A stretch of 64,000 nt of DNA from Rhizosaccharibacter radicis. Its GTDB lineage: Bacteria > Pseudomonadota > Alphaproteobacteria > Acetobacterales > Acetobacteraceae. The position numbers and the translations under genes were made by a program. This document shows positions 37,653-46,653 of the stretch, in pieces; positions within the stretch are counted from its first letter, which is position 1; each line of letters begins with the position of its first letter. The stretch lies in the NCBI GenBank assembly GCA_024508355.1, contig JAMZEJ010000010.1, positions 124,001-188,000 of the forward strand, given 5' to 3'. The notes beneath the pieces were generated by a model. The model saw only the letters and a list, made by a program, of their open reading frames with translations, did no database searches and had not been told where the DNA came from.

Positions 37653-38208
37653 CTCCGGCACGGCGCTCCGCCATCGCGTCGACGACCCGGCGGCAGCGTC
37701 TCCCGCGAGAGGCCGCCTTGCCCCCGGAAACGGGAACGCTTCCGCCGCCCCCTGATCGGGCATTTCCGTGCGCCGCCCGGTTCCGGCACCCGGCCCGGCC
37801 GCACTGCCGATTCCGCTGCCCACGCCCAATACGGCCCTGCATCCGCCTTCGTTTTCACCGGAACCGCGCGGCCGCCGACGACCTGACGATGCGGCCCGAT
37901 CCGCGACGCGCTCGGCTTGCGCGATCCCACGCTCCGCTCGCCATGTCATCCCGGCACGGTCCCGTCCGGCAGCAGGCCACGGGAACGGCCGCCAGCCAGC
38001 GCGAGCCGGGAACAGGACCTTCGCCGTCGCGACCTACGGCTCCGATGATCGTGGCTCCACCCCAAGGGCGGCACGACGATGCCGGGACGCGGGCACAGAG
38101 AAGGCTGGCGCGCGTGCGATCATTGCCGGACGACGACACGCGGGACCGCGGCGCTGCGTGTCGCGCGCGGGAAGGCGCGGAGGCCTCATGGACCGTTTTT
38201 CGCCCTCT
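37653..38208. other. 556-base intergenic region
   Basis: Lies between the start of the NUDIX gene and the end of the anti-sigma gene. Open frames exist on both strands, but all look like low-complexity Arg/Pro/Ala products and I recognise no protein. The NUDIX promoter should be in its left part. Confidence 0.3.
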
Positions 38209-39069
38209 TCACGGGCGGTCCACGGTGCCCACCCAGAGGATCGGGCCGCGCGGCCCCTGGCGCCGGTGATCGTCCACCGGCCGGGCGGCGTCCTCGCCGG
38301 TGATCACCAGTTCCAGCGACCGCTCGGGCAGCCCCGTGCGGCGGAAGCTGAACCCTTCCGGCGGCACGGTGCCGAGAAAGCGGACGCTGCCCTGTTCCGG
38401 CATCCTCGCCCACAAGGCGAGGGCCTGTCCCGGGCGGGAAGGCACCTCCCGGAGCGGTTCGAGACGCAGGCCATCCCGGCCGACGCGCTGCACCAGAAAG
38501 GTCGCGCCCTGCGAGCCAGGATCGCCCAGCGTGCCCACCGGGAAAGGCTGGGAGCGGAACAACGACGCGAGCCCGGAAGCAGCGGCGGACAGTCCGCCCG
38601 TGGCCATCCCGCGCCAGCCGGGAGGCGGCGCGTGCCGCCGATGGCGATCACGGCGCCACGCCGCGCGAGCCGCTTCATGTCCGGCGTCACGATGCGCGGC
38701 GTCGCGATGGCCGGTTTCCCGGTGCGTGGCCTCGGGGCGCGCGGCGTCGTGGTGCGCATCGCCGACGATGCGGATCGGGAAACGCGCGTCCGCCTGGCCG
38801 TGGAGGCGGGACGCGTCGTCGCCGTCGAGGCTGCGCAGCACCCGTTCCCACAGATCGCCGGGCACCGGAACGGGTGCCGCCTCGGCCTCGAAGCGCAGGA
38901 GCAGCGGGTGGAAACGGCGCTCCCAATCGGCGATGGCGTCCGCCAGCAACGGGTCTTGGTCGGCCTCGCGGCGCACGGCGTCCCGCTCGTCGGCGGGCAG
39001 GGTGCCGAGCACGTACTCGCCCGCGACCAGCAGCCGATCCTCGTCCGGTCCGGAAGAAGAATCGCTCAT
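38209..39069 (-). CDS. RskA-like anti-sigma factor with His-rich insert
   Basis: 286 residues from the ATG at 39069, which overlaps the sigma factor stop. The N-terminal sigma-binding region (about 10-85: LLVAGEYVLGTLPADERDAV, DPLLADAIADWERRF) and the C-terminal RskA domain (about 175-286: FLVQRVGRDGLRLEPL, RPGQALALWARMPEQG) are typical. Between them, residues 90-146 hold nine histidines in short HRDA-type repeats. The segment where a membrane helix should be (GWRGMATGGLSAAASG) is only weakly hydrophobic. The protein may be soluble or peripheral and could sense metal, which is inference. Normally RskA holds its sigma factor at the membrane. Confidence 0.85.
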   Translation of the reverse strand: MSDSSSGPDEDRLLVAGEYVLGTLPADERDAVRREADQDPLLADAIADWERRFHPLLLRFEAEAAPVPVPGDLWERVLRSLDGDDASRLHGQADARFPIRIVGDAHHDAARPEATHRETGHRDAAHRDAGHEAARAAWRRDRHRRHAPPPGWRGMATGGLSAAASGLASLFRSQPFPVGTLGDPGSQGATFLVQRVGRDGLRLEPLREVPSRPGQALALWARMPEQGSVRFLGTVPPEGFSFRRTGLPERSLELVITGEDAARPVDDHRRQGPRGPILWVGTVDRP

Positions 39070-39680
39070 GCTTCCAGACCGTCCAGGCAACGACGGAGGC
39101 TGAGCAGCGCGCGGCGGACCCACGACTTCACCGTGCCCAGCGGCGAGCCGAGGCGGCCCGCGAGCTCGGAATGGGACAGGCCGTCCATGAACGCCATGGT
39201 GATCACCCGCCGCTGCCCATCGGACAGGGCGTCCATGCATTGCCGCAGGGCCTGCAGTTCGGACGCAGCCGTGAGCTGGGCGAGAGCATCGGGATCGGTG
39301 TCCGGCTCGTCGCGCGGCTCCAGCCCCGGCTCCTCGCGGCTGCGGCGCCGGCGAATGTCGATGGCCCGGTAGCGAAGCAGGCTCGCCAGCCAGGTTTCCG
39401 CGCTGCCGCGCGACGGATCGAAGCGGTCCGCCCGCTGCCAGGCCTGGAGAAAGGCGTCGTGCACCGCATCCGCGGCGAGAGCGGGTTGTCGCATGAGCCG
39501 CAGGGCGAGGCCGTAGAGCCGCGGCGCCTGGCTGTCATAGAGCTGCCGGAACGCCTCCTTGTCGCCGTCGGCGCAACGCCGCAGCAGGCCGTCCAGCGGG
39601 GACCGGGGCGCTTCCGACTGTGGTGGAGTTGCCTCGGGGGGCGGCTCATCCTGACGATCCTGCTCATCCATCCCCGACAC
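39066..39680 (-). CDS. ECF sigma factor (SigK-like)
   Basis: 204 residues from GTG 39680 (GAGG just upstream); ATG 39671 is an alternative. Region 2 is at about 40-105 (EAFRQLYDSQAPRLYGLALR, AAWQRADRF-like DAVHDAFLQAWQRADRF, WLASLLRYRAIDIRRRR). Region 4 is at about 145-200 (LSDGQRRVITMAFMDGLSHS, LGSPLGTVKSWVRRALLSL). It directs RNA polymerase to stress promoters and is paired with the overlapping anti-sigma gene. The resemblance is to the SigK/RskA group; target genes cannot be read here, although the lipoprotein gene next to it is a candidate. Confidence 0.92.
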   Translation of the reverse strand: MSGMDEQDRQDEPPPEATPPQSEAPRSPLDGLLRRCADGDKEAFRQLYDSQAPRLYGLALRLMRQPALAADAVHDAFLQAWQRADRFDPSRGSAETWLASLLRYRAIDIRRRRSREEPGLEPRDEPDTDPDALAQLTAASELQALRQCMDALSDGQRRVITMAFMDGLSHSELAGRLGSPLGTVKSWVRRALLSLRRCLDGLEA

Positions 39681-39887
39681 CGAACCTCGCGCATCCCGAA
39701 CCAGATCCGTAGAGCTTTACGGTGTGCCTGGCTGCCTCCTGGGACAGAAACGCGCGAAACGCCGGAAGTTGTCGGTTCCTACGCGGGCCCGAACGCGGCG
39801 GATGAGGAAAGTGGCGGCGGTGCGTCGGCGGCTGATCAGCGATCAGCCGCCAAAGCCCGAATGGTTGGCGGCGCGTCTGGCCGCGGA

Positions 39888-40163
39888 TCAGTAGACCAGA
39901 CGTTCCACGTAGTGCCCGCGTATCCAGACCCAGCGATAGCCGTTCCAGTGCCAATGGCCGTGCTGCCACACCCAGTAGGGATGCTCCACCGGCGGCGGAG
40001 GCGGTTGTTCCACGATCACCGGCGGCGGCGGGGGCGGCTGGCGCACCACCACGGCGCGCGGCGGGGGCGGCGGGGGTCCGTAAACGCAACCGGCCAGCAT
40101 GGTGGGCGCCAGGAGGGTGAGCGCCAGCGCCGCCTGCGCCGGGCTCAACAAGGGAGGTTTCAT
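39888..40163 (-). CDS. Proline-rich lipoprotein with YXWGXW-like repeats
   Basis: 91 residues from the ATG at 40163 (GGAG 7 bases upstream). The N-terminus is a lipoprotein signal ending in a lipobox (MLAGC), so the protein is anchored in a membrane. Two poly-proline runs (GPPPPPPRAVV, VRQPPPPPPV) lead to a Trp/His-rich end (WVWQHGHWHWNGYRW), the pattern of the YXWGXW/WXXGXW repeat family. No biochemical function is established. It is on the same strand as, and about 200 bases downstream of, nothing but an aldo/keto reductase gene ending at 40336; the sigma gene start lies 200 bases beyond its stop. Confidence 0.78.
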   Translation of the reverse strand: MKPPLLSPAQAALALTLLAPTMLAGCVYGPPPPPPRAVVVRQPPPPPPVIVEQPPPPPVEHPYWVWQHGHWHWNGYRWVWIRGHYVERLVY

Positions 40164-40335
40164 TCGTTTCTCCGAACAATCGGGCGCGAGAACGCTCGGG
40201 CGACCGTGCGGTGCCGAACGCGACACACTAACGTTTGGTCGCGATCGGGGCGGCGACAAGGCGAAATTGTATCGCTCGCAACATCGCTCTCCCTGCCTGA
40301 GCCGAAAGTCGCCCGTGGCTCCCGCCATCCGCTGT

Positions 40336-41457
40336 TCAGGGAGCGGGCCGGGTCTCCCACGGCGTCACCGCGCTGCCGCCGAACAGGCGCTCGCGCGGGA
40401 GCCGGAAAATGAAATACGGGTTGAGCGACGGCAGGGCGCTGGCTTCCTCCAGCCGTCGTAGCTGGTCGGGCCCGAGCGCCACGGCGGTGGCCGCCAGATT
40501 GTCGGCGAGCTGCTGCGGCCGCCTCGCCCCCACCAGCACGGACGCCACCCCCGGCCGCTGGCTCACCCAGGCGAGCGCCGTCTGCGCCATGCTCCATCCC
40601 GCGTCGGCGGCCACGTCGCGCAACGCGTCCACCGCCGCGAAATTGCGCTCGGTGAACAACATGCCGCCGAAGGGATTGTCGCCGTGGAGACGACCGTCGC
40701 CGGCGCCCCCGGCGATATCCGCCCCGGTGCCGTCGGGCAGGGTGCCGGCCGGTCCGGCCTGGGTCAGCATCTCCCGCCCGTACTTGCCCGTGAGCATTCC
40801 CGCCCCCAGCGGACTCCACGGCACCATGCCCAGACCCAGCGCCTGCCCCGCCGGCACCAGTTCCAGCTCCACGCCGCGATCGAGCAGCGAATAGCTGTAC
40901 TGCAGGCCGATCGGCGCGGGCAGCCCGTGCGCCTCGGCAAGGGTCGCCAGCCGGGTCACGTACCAGGCCGGGGCGTTCGAGAACCCGTAATGCAGGATGT
41001 CGCCGCGCCGCACCGCGTCCGTCAGTGCCCGCAGGGTTTCCTCCGGGGGCGTGAGACGGTCCCAGACATGGGTCCAGTACAGGTCGACATGGTCGGTGCG
41101 CAGCCGACGCAACGAGGATTCCAGGGCCCAGCGGATGTTGCGGGCGCCGTTGCCGCCGGCGAGGGGCGTGTCCCGCTCGCGGCTGAACCCGGACTTGGTG
41201 GCGATCACCAGCCGGTGACGGAGGGATCGCTCGGCCACGAAGACGCCCAGCATCTCCTCGCTGCGGCCGCCGGAATAGATGTCCGCGGTGTCCAGGAAGT
41301 TGCCGCCCGCCTCCACATAGGCGTCGAACACCGCCCGCGACGTGGCCTCGTCCGATCCCCAGCGCGCGGTGCCGAAGGTCATGGTGCCAAGAGCGAGGGG
41401 GCTGACCAGAAGCCCGGGACGGCCGAGCGCACGATATGTCGACAAGGTCATGGCCAT
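40336..41457 (-). CDS. Aldo/keto reductase
   Basis: 373 residues. The tetrad Asp/Tyr/Lys/His of the AKR TIM barrel is visible as NFLDTADIYSGG, IATKSGFSR and DLYWTHVWD, with cofactor-site segments VPWSPLGAGMLTGKY and SVLVGARRPQQLADN. It reduces a carbonyl with NADPH; the substrate is unknown. It resembles the YhdN/Tas-type stress AKRs. The start (41457, with a second Met at 41451) faces a divergent LysR gene across 87 bases containing an inverted repeat, so LysR control would be expected. Confidence 0.9.
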   Translation of the reverse strand: MAMTLSTYRALGRPGLLVSPLALGTMTFGTARWGSDEATSRAVFDAYVEAGGNFLDTADIYSGGRSEEMLGVFVAERSLRHRLVIATKSGFSRERDTPLAGGNGARNIRWALESSLRRLRTDHVDLYWTHVWDRLTPPEETLRALTDAVRRGDILHYGFSNAPAWYVTRLATLAEAHGLPAPIGLQYSYSLLDRGVELELVPAGQALGLGMVPWSPLGAGMLTGKYGREMLTQAGPAGTLPDGTGADIAGGAGDGRLHGDNPFGGMLFTERNFAAVDALRDVAADAGWSMAQTALAWVSQRPGVASVLVGARRPQQLADNLAATAVALGPDQLRRLEEASALPSLNPYFIFRLPRERLFGGSAVTPWETRPAP

Positions 41458-41492
41458 GCTTTCCTGACGAAAGCTCAGGATAAAGGCCGGTC

Positions 41493-41505
41493 ATGATCCG
41501 ATCAT
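41493..41505. promoter_or_regulatory. LysR-type operator between divergent genes
   Basis: ATGAT-CCG-ATCAT inverted repeat midway between the aldo/keto reductase and LysR starts. This is the usual place of a LysR recognition site. Confidence 0.5.
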
Positions 41506-41544
41506 CGCTTGTGGCCCGGATGGCCCTGTGAGCTTCATTCATCA

Positions 41545-42524
41545 ATGAGGCCCGGCGAGCTGGACGATCTGGTGGGGTTCGCGGCGGTGGCGGAGGCGCG
41601 CAGCTTCACCCGCGCCGCCGCCGGGCTGGGGGTGTCGCCTTCGGCGTTGAGCCACCGCCTGCGGGGGCTGGAAAAGCGTCTGGGCGTCAGGCTGCTGGCC
41701 CGCACCACGCGCAGCGTGGCCACCACCGAGGCGGGCGAACGATTGCTGCGCGAGGTGCAGCCGGCCTTGGCGCGCATCCACGGGGCCTGGTGGCGCTGGC
41801 CCTCGAGCGCGACGGCACGCCGCGGGGTCCCCTCCGGATCACCACCCTCGCCTATGGCGCCCGGACGGTGCTGGAGCCGGTGCTGCCCGGCTTCCTCCTC
41901 CGGTATCCCGACGTGTCGCTGGAGCTGAACGTGGAGGACCGCCCGATCGACATCGTGGCGGAAGGCTTCGATGCCGGCATCCGCTTCGGCGAAAGCGTGG
42001 AGCGCGACATGATCTCGGTGCGGGCGGGGCCCGACCTGCGCACGGTGGTGGTGGCCACCCCGGGCTATTTCCGGAACCGGCCTGCGCCGGCCTCGCCCGC
42101 CGATCTGGAGCGGCACGATTGCATCGGCTACCGCCTGCCCGGCAGCGGCGCGCTGCTCGCCTGGGAGTTCGAGCGTGACGGGAGACAGATCAGGCTTCGC
42201 CCGTCCGGACGGCTGGTGCTCAACGAGATCGGGCTGTCGCTGGCGGCGATCCGAGGGGGTGCCGGTCTTGGCTACATGCTGGAAGACGCGGTGGCGGAGG
42301 ATCTGGCGGCCGGCCGGCTGGTTCAGGTGCTGCCGGAATGGTACCCGCCATTCCCCGGCTGCCACCTGTACTACCCGCATCGCCAGGCATCGCCGGCCCT
42401 GCGCGCGCTGGCCGACCGGCTGCGCTGGCCCCGCCGGCCGGCATCCGAAACCGAACGGGGGAACGATGCGGGCGGCTGGGCCGGCCGGTCCGGCGCCTCC
42501 GTGCCGTCCCCGGCCGCGCGCTAG
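41545..42524 (+). pseudogene. LysR-family regulator with a frameshift
   Basis: The start MRPGELDDLVGFAAVAEARS and helix-turn-helix (VSPSALSHRLRGLEKRLGVR) are in one frame. The effector domain, beginning LVALALERDGTPRGPL and including TPGYFRNRPAPASP and LNEIGLSLAAIRGG, is in the next. The break is near 41785-41795, where one base is missing in GCCTGGTGG (GCCCTGGTGG would restore a full-length about 325-residue protein). The first frame ends at 41928, the second at 42524. It could be a recent pseudogene or a sequencing error in a GC-rich run. If broken, control of the divergent aldo/keto reductase is lost. Confidence 0.85.
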
Positions 42525-42700
42525 TCCTTGTCGCGGTGGTCGATCGACCCGGCCGGCGTTTCCTGGATGCGGTGATTGGCCTGCGTGCGGGCGAACGCGT
42601 TGTCCTTCTGGCCGGGCTTGGTCTCGTGCTGATGCTCCTTGTCGGCATGCTCACGTCCGTCGCGGGGCGGCGGCGGAACCGGGAATTCCTGGCTCTTCAT
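42521..42700 (-). CDS. Small hydrophilic protein
   Basis: 59 residues from the ATG at 42700, very polar (MKSQEFPVPPPPRDG, then KEHQHETKPGQKDN, ending SIDHRDKD). There is no hydrophobic segment, and it is not from a family I can name. It looks disordered, like the short stress-related proteins found in many alphaproteobacteria. Its stop shares the palindromic CTAG with the stop of the converging LysR gene. Confidence 0.55.
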   Translation of the reverse strand: MKSQEFPVPPPPRDGREHADKEHQHETKPGQKDNAFARTQANHRIQETPAGSIDHRDKD

Positions 42701-42782
42701 CGGGCGGTGCCTTTCTCGTGGACCCGACCACCCAACCGCCGCGGGCGGCACGGGTTCGACGGGCGACATGCCGGAGCGGCGT

Positions 42783-44285
42783 TCAGCTCGACAAAGGCGG
42801 CGCGATATCCTCCAGCGACCGCCGCTCGGCATCCACGCCGTAGCGAAGCGCCATCAACCCGGCCAGCAGCATCAGCACGGCGGCGAAGCCGTAGCCGTAG
42901 GCGAGCGGCAGCCGGCCGCCCATCTCCACCAGCACCCCGAACAGCACGGGCGACAGCACGCCGCCGATCAGCGTGCCGAGCACGTAGAACAGGGCGATCG
43001 CCATGGCGCGGGTCTCGAGGGGAAAGATCTCGCTCGCGGTGAGATAGGCGGCGGAGGCGGCGGCGGACGCGAAGAAGAAGATCGCGACCCAGCCCGCCGT
43101 CTGGGTCACGGCGTCGAGCGTGCCGCGCGCGAACAGCACCGCGACCGCCACCATGATGACCCCGCTCAAGCCGTAGGTCGCGAAGATCATCTTCCGCCGG
43201 CCGACCGTGTCGAACAGCGAGCCCAGGCAGAGCGGGCCCATCAGGTTGCCGAGCGCCAAAGGCAGGATGAACAGCCCGACCCGCTGCGGTGCCACATGCT
43301 CGTGCATGGTGAGCACCTGGCCGTAGGTGAAGAACACCGCATTGTAGAGAAAGGCCTGCGACGCCATCAGCACCAGCGCCAGCAGCGACCGCATGCGGTA
43401 CTGGCCGAGCATGGCACCGAACACCATGCGGAAGCCGAAGACGCGCTGGGGATGCACGCGCAGCTCGTCGAACACCGGTTCCAGCTCGCAGCCGGCATGG
43501 CGCTGCACGCGGGCCTCGATCTCGGCGCAGATGCGGTCGGCTTCCTCCTTGCGTCCATGCGTCACGAGCCAGCGAGGGCTTTCGGGCACGAAGCGGCGGC
43601 AGAACAGCACGCCGAGGCCCAGCACGCCGCCGATCGCGAAGCCGAGCCGCCAGCCCAGCGTCATCGGCATGAAGCGGTCGCTCACCAGCAGCACCGAACC
43701 GGCGGCTCCCACCGCCGCCCCGGCCCAGTACGACCCGTTCACCATGATGTCGATGCGGCCGCGCAGCTTGGCCGGCACCAGCTCGTCGATGGCAGAGTTG
43801 ATCGCGGCGTACTCGCCGCCGATGCCGACGCCGGTGAGCGCCCGGAACAGGATGAAGCTCCACACGCTCCAGGAGCAGGCGGTCAGGAGCACCGCGACCA
43901 CGTAGAGCCCGAGCGTCAGGCTGAAGATGTTCTTGCGTCCGAGCCGGTCCGTCAGCCAGCCGAACAGCACCGCCCCGGTCACCGCCCCGGTGACATAGGC
44001 AGACGCGGCCAGGCCGATCTGGCTGGCGCTCATGCCGAGGGTGCGGGGGCTTTGCAGCATGGGTCCCACCGATCCCACCAGCGTCACCTCGAGACCGTCG
44101 AGGATCCAGGTGATGCCGAGAGCCAGGACCACCAGCCAGTGGAACCGCGAGAACGGCAGCCGGTCGAGACGGGCGGGGATGCGCGTATGCACCGGGGGCA
44201 TGGGCGTTCGTTTGTCGCCCACGGCCTTATCCGTCCCCATCGCCGGGGATGAGATGGTCGCTGCGACGTCGCCCGAAATGCCCAT
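42783..44285 (-). CDS. MFS transporter, sugar/aromatic acid porter type
   Basis: 500 residues, 12 predicted helices. MFS motifs are visible: DGLEVTLVGSVGP in helix 1, GWLTDRLGRKNIF (motif A), RALTGVGIGGEYAAINSAID in helix 4, PESPRWLVTHGR after helix 6, and FDTVGRRKMIF in the second half. The GxGxGGEY plus PESPRWL combination is typical of sugar porters and of AAHS-like acid/H+ symporters. Substrate unknown. It is followed on the same strand by the small hydrophilic protein. Confidence 0.9.
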   Translation of the reverse strand: MGISGDVAATISSPAMGTDKAVGDKRTPMPPVHTRIPARLDRLPFSRFHWLVVLALGITWILDGLEVTLVGSVGPMLQSPRTLGMSASQIGLAASAYVTGAVTGAVLFGWLTDRLGRKNIFSLTLGLYVVAVLLTACSWSVWSFILFRALTGVGIGGEYAAINSAIDELVPAKLRGRIDIMVNGSYWAGAAVGAAGSVLLVSDRFMPMTLGWRLGFAIGGVLGLGVLFCRRFVPESPRWLVTHGRKEEADRICAEIEARVQRHAGCELEPVFDELRVHPQRVFGFRMVFGAMLGQYRMRSLLALVLMASQAFLYNAVFFTYGQVLTMHEHVAPQRVGLFILPLALGNLMGPLCLGSLFDTVGRRKMIFATYGLSGVIMVAVAVLFARGTLDAVTQTAGWVAIFFFASAAASAAYLTASEIFPLETRAMAIALFYVLGTLIGGVLSPVLFGVLVEMGGRLPLAYGYGFAAVLMLLAGLMALRYGVDAERRSLEDIAPPLSS

Positions 44286-44452
44286 GACGCTCCTTGTCCC
44301 TTGTCCCCCTGAGGAGGAACGTCCCGCTTGGCGCGGGTTCAGCCCTGCTTCCTACAGGCAAAACGTGGCCATGGTTGTCAACAGCCGGTGTGCGGGACAC
44401 GGCTTTGGGGGCAGACGGCATGGCGTGCGCCCGGCGGCGACGTCGCCCGGGC

Positions 44453-45046
44453 TCAGCCGCCCACCAGCCGCAGCGCCACCAGAACCGCATAGGCCGTCGC
44501 GCCGCCCCCCAGCAGGGCGCCGCCGCCCAGCAGCCAGAACTGCCGCGTCACCATGAACAACCCCACCAGCACGATGGCGATCTGCAGGCAGCGCACGGAG
44601 CGCTCGTATCCCTCGTGAAGATGCAACGCCTGGTCGCGCGCCTGTTCTTCCGTATGCGCCCGGCCGGCCAGCTGCTTCATGCCGTCGCCGCCCGGATCGT
44701 CCGCGAGCCGCGCCGCGTCCCGTTTCGCGGCCGCGGCCGCCGTTTGCGCCGCGCCGCCCCCCTGCAGGGCGAGCAGCACCGCCGACTGCTCCATCACCGC
44801 ATGGCGCACCGACTTGCCCTGATATTGTCCCCACAGGTCGCTGGCCCCCACGTCGTGGGCGAGATAGGCGGTCTGGGTGTCGTTGCCGCTCATCTCCACC
44901 ACCACGGCGGCGGCGGCCAGCATCGCCACCAGCACGGCGGCGAGGCGGGTGGACAGCGGTGCTGTGTGCGGCCCGCCGCCATGAGCGTGCCCACCATGCC
45001 CGTGCGCCTTCTCCAGGCTGTCCTGCGCCATCTCCACGTTGTCCAT
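44453..45046 (-). CDS. DUF4337-family membrane protein
   Basis: 197 residues from ATG 45046, chosen for a GGAGG 5 bases upstream (ATG 45058 is in frame). A His/Gly-rich start (HGHGGHAHGGGPH) precedes a helix (about 30-50). A long amphipathic region follows (QTAYLAHDVGASDLWGQYQ, then HTEEQARDQALHLHE). Two C-terminal helices close the protein. The helix, DLWGQYQGKSVR-type motif and terminal helix pair match DUF4337, whose function is unknown. The N-terminal histidines could bind a metal. Confidence 0.8.
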   Translation of the reverse strand: MDNVEMAQDSLEKAHGHGGHAHGGGPHTAPLSTRLAAVLVAMLAAAAVVVEMSGNDTQTAYLAHDVGASDLWGQYQGKSVRHAVMEQSAVLLALQGGGAAQTAAAAAKRDAARLADDPGGDGMKQLAGRAHTEEQARDQALHLHEGYERSVRCLQIAIVLVGLFMVTRQFWLLGGGALLGGGATAYAVLVALRLVGG

Positions 45047-45061
45047 CACGGCCTCCATGCG

Positions 45062-45076
45062 GGGGGATGATCCCCC
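45062..45076. other. Hairpin at the 5' side of the DUF4337 gene
   Basis: GGGGGAT-G-ATCCCCC is a 7-base perfect inverted repeat 15 bases before the start at 45046. It would sit at or near the ribosome-binding region of that mRNA. Confidence 0.35.
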
Positions 45077-45291
45077 TAGCCGCCAATGACGTGAGGGAAA
45101 AGCCAGGGTGCGGGAAACGCATGAGTCCAGCGCGTGTTGACGCCTTGACGCCGGCAAGGGGGACTTCAATTCTTGTCAGCGTCAGGGTTATCGCCCGGTT
45201 AACGGTGTTCCATCGACATCGGCGCGATCCCGACGGGTAGGAAGCAGGTCAACAAGGCAGCCCAAGCTGCCGACATTCAGGAACACACGTG

Positions 45292-45525
45292 ATGCAGATG
45301 CACGCCGGTTATACTCCCGAGGAACTCGCCACCATCCGCCTCGCGGTTCCCGGACTCGATCTCCGCTCCATCCGTGCCCTGCGGCGTGCGGGGTTCGCCA
45401 TCGTTCCCGAGACCGCCGGCAGCGAGACCCCCACCGGCGACTCCCGTCGCTTCTGGCACATGATCCCCCGCCCCATGCATACCGCCGCCCTGGTCGACCA
45501 GGCTCCCGCCGGCGTGGGCGACTGA
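45292..45525 (+). CDS. Small protein of unknown function
   Basis: 77 residues from ATG 45292 (AGGAA 8 bases upstream). The first half is a plausible helical domain (YTPEELATIRLAVPGLDLRS, IRALRRAGFAIVPE); the C-terminal part is polar. I recognise no family. Two tandem TTGACGCC copies lie about 140 bases upstream in the divergent promoter region shared with the DUF4337 gene. Confidence 0.5.
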   Translation: MQMHAGYTPEELATIRLAVPGLDLRSIRALRRAGFAIVPETAGSETPTGDSRRFWHMIPRPMHTAALVDQAPAGVGD

Positions 45526-46329
45526 GGAACTCGTTCGGTTCCGCCATCCCTGCCGGGGTGGTGGTCCGGAGATCGCGTCCGGCACGACCGCCCGGACACG
45601 CGCGTCGGTACGGGCGGCGTCCCATTCGATCCGGCGCCCTTCTGCCCGCGACGGGGGCCGAACGTCGCGGAACCGGATCACGAAATGAGCCGGTTTCTCG
45701 GCTTTTCCTGCCGGCATCCGACTGGGATTATGCCCAGGAGCGCGCGACCAAAGCCCATCATCGAGAGAGGGGTCGGCGGAGAAATCGGACCGGCGGACGA
45801 TCGCTGCCTCCCGCTTCCTTCCGGAACCTGATGATAGCGTGGGCGGTTCCCAGCTAACTCATTCGCTATCCCCTAGAGAGCCCCTGCCCGACGCTTGGGG
45901 TCACGCCCTGCCGCACCTCGCGCGGCTTGCGCGACCGGTCGCAACATCGGATCTGCCGACGGCTCTCCCACCGGCGATCCGATTGTATCCCGCTCCACCG
46001 GCGCCCCTCCGGTAGCGCATCGCCTTAGCTGTCGATCCCTGGATCGGACCGCAGCCAGGGCGCCGAACAGGGCGATGCGCGGACGGCATGGGTGTTCCCG
46101 CAGGGCAGGCGATCGATCTGTGCCGCCAAACGTCCCGATCTCTCGCGGAGCGCGGGGACCAGGCCCGTCCCTCCCCGCAACGTTCGCCGCCGCTCGGTGC
46201 CGACGACCGGGGGCGGTATCGACCGAGGAACGGCCTGCCAGTCCGCCAGCCTGTGCCGCGCGCACCCAACCGCCGTTCCTCGCCGCGACGATCCTCCGAG
46301 CGCGACAGGGAGGCCGCGACCGGCGGCGC
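45526..46329. other. 804-base region without a recognised gene
   Basis: The longest empty stretch in the window. Open frames on both strands give only Arg/Pro/Ala-rich products. An inverted repeat GGAACC/GGTTCC (45823-45828 and 45845-45850, 16-base spacer) resembles a regulator site or an extracytoplasmic sigma promoter, with nothing annotated behind it. An RNA gene is possible but I cannot identify one. Confidence 0.35.
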
Positions 46330-46527
46330 TCAGGCGATGCGGGCTTCCTCGTAACCCGCGTCGTGAACGGCCGACAGGATGTCGGCTTCCGCCGCGACCG
46401 TGCGAACGCTCACCGTCTTGCCGCCCAGATCGACGCTGGCATCCGCGTCCGGGTCCACGCTCCGGATCGCGTTGCGCACCGCGGTGGCACAATGTTCGCA
46501 GCTCATGTCGGGAACGCTCAGTTTCAT
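46330..46527 (-). CDS. copZ: Heavy-metal-associated domain copper chaperone (CopZ-like)
   Basis: 65 residues, a single HMA ferredoxin-like domain: KLSVPDMSCEHCATAVRNAI with the CxxC at about 10-13, then VDLGGKTVSVRT and a closing helix (ILSAVHDAGYEEA). CopZ proteins carry Cu(I) and hand it to a CopA pump. It is divergent from a CopA-type ATPase gene, sharing a 126-base promoter region. Confidence 0.88.
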   Translation of the reverse strand: MKLSVPDMSCEHCATAVRNAIRSVDPDADASVDLGGKTVSVRTVAAEADILSAVHDAGYEEARIA

Positions 46528-46653
46528 CGGACAGGATTTTCCGCTTCGGGGTGGGGGGCATGATCGGGGATCGCATTGACCCCGGCCGTTTGATGCCAAC
46601 GTCTCGTGCGCGGCGTCGTTCGGCGCCGGCTTCCAGCATCTGCATCGATCGCC

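Noticed and set aside
46528..46653. CueR-type operator between copZ and copA
   Set aside because: A TTGACC stretch is present but I could not find the required dyad; no cueR gene in the window.
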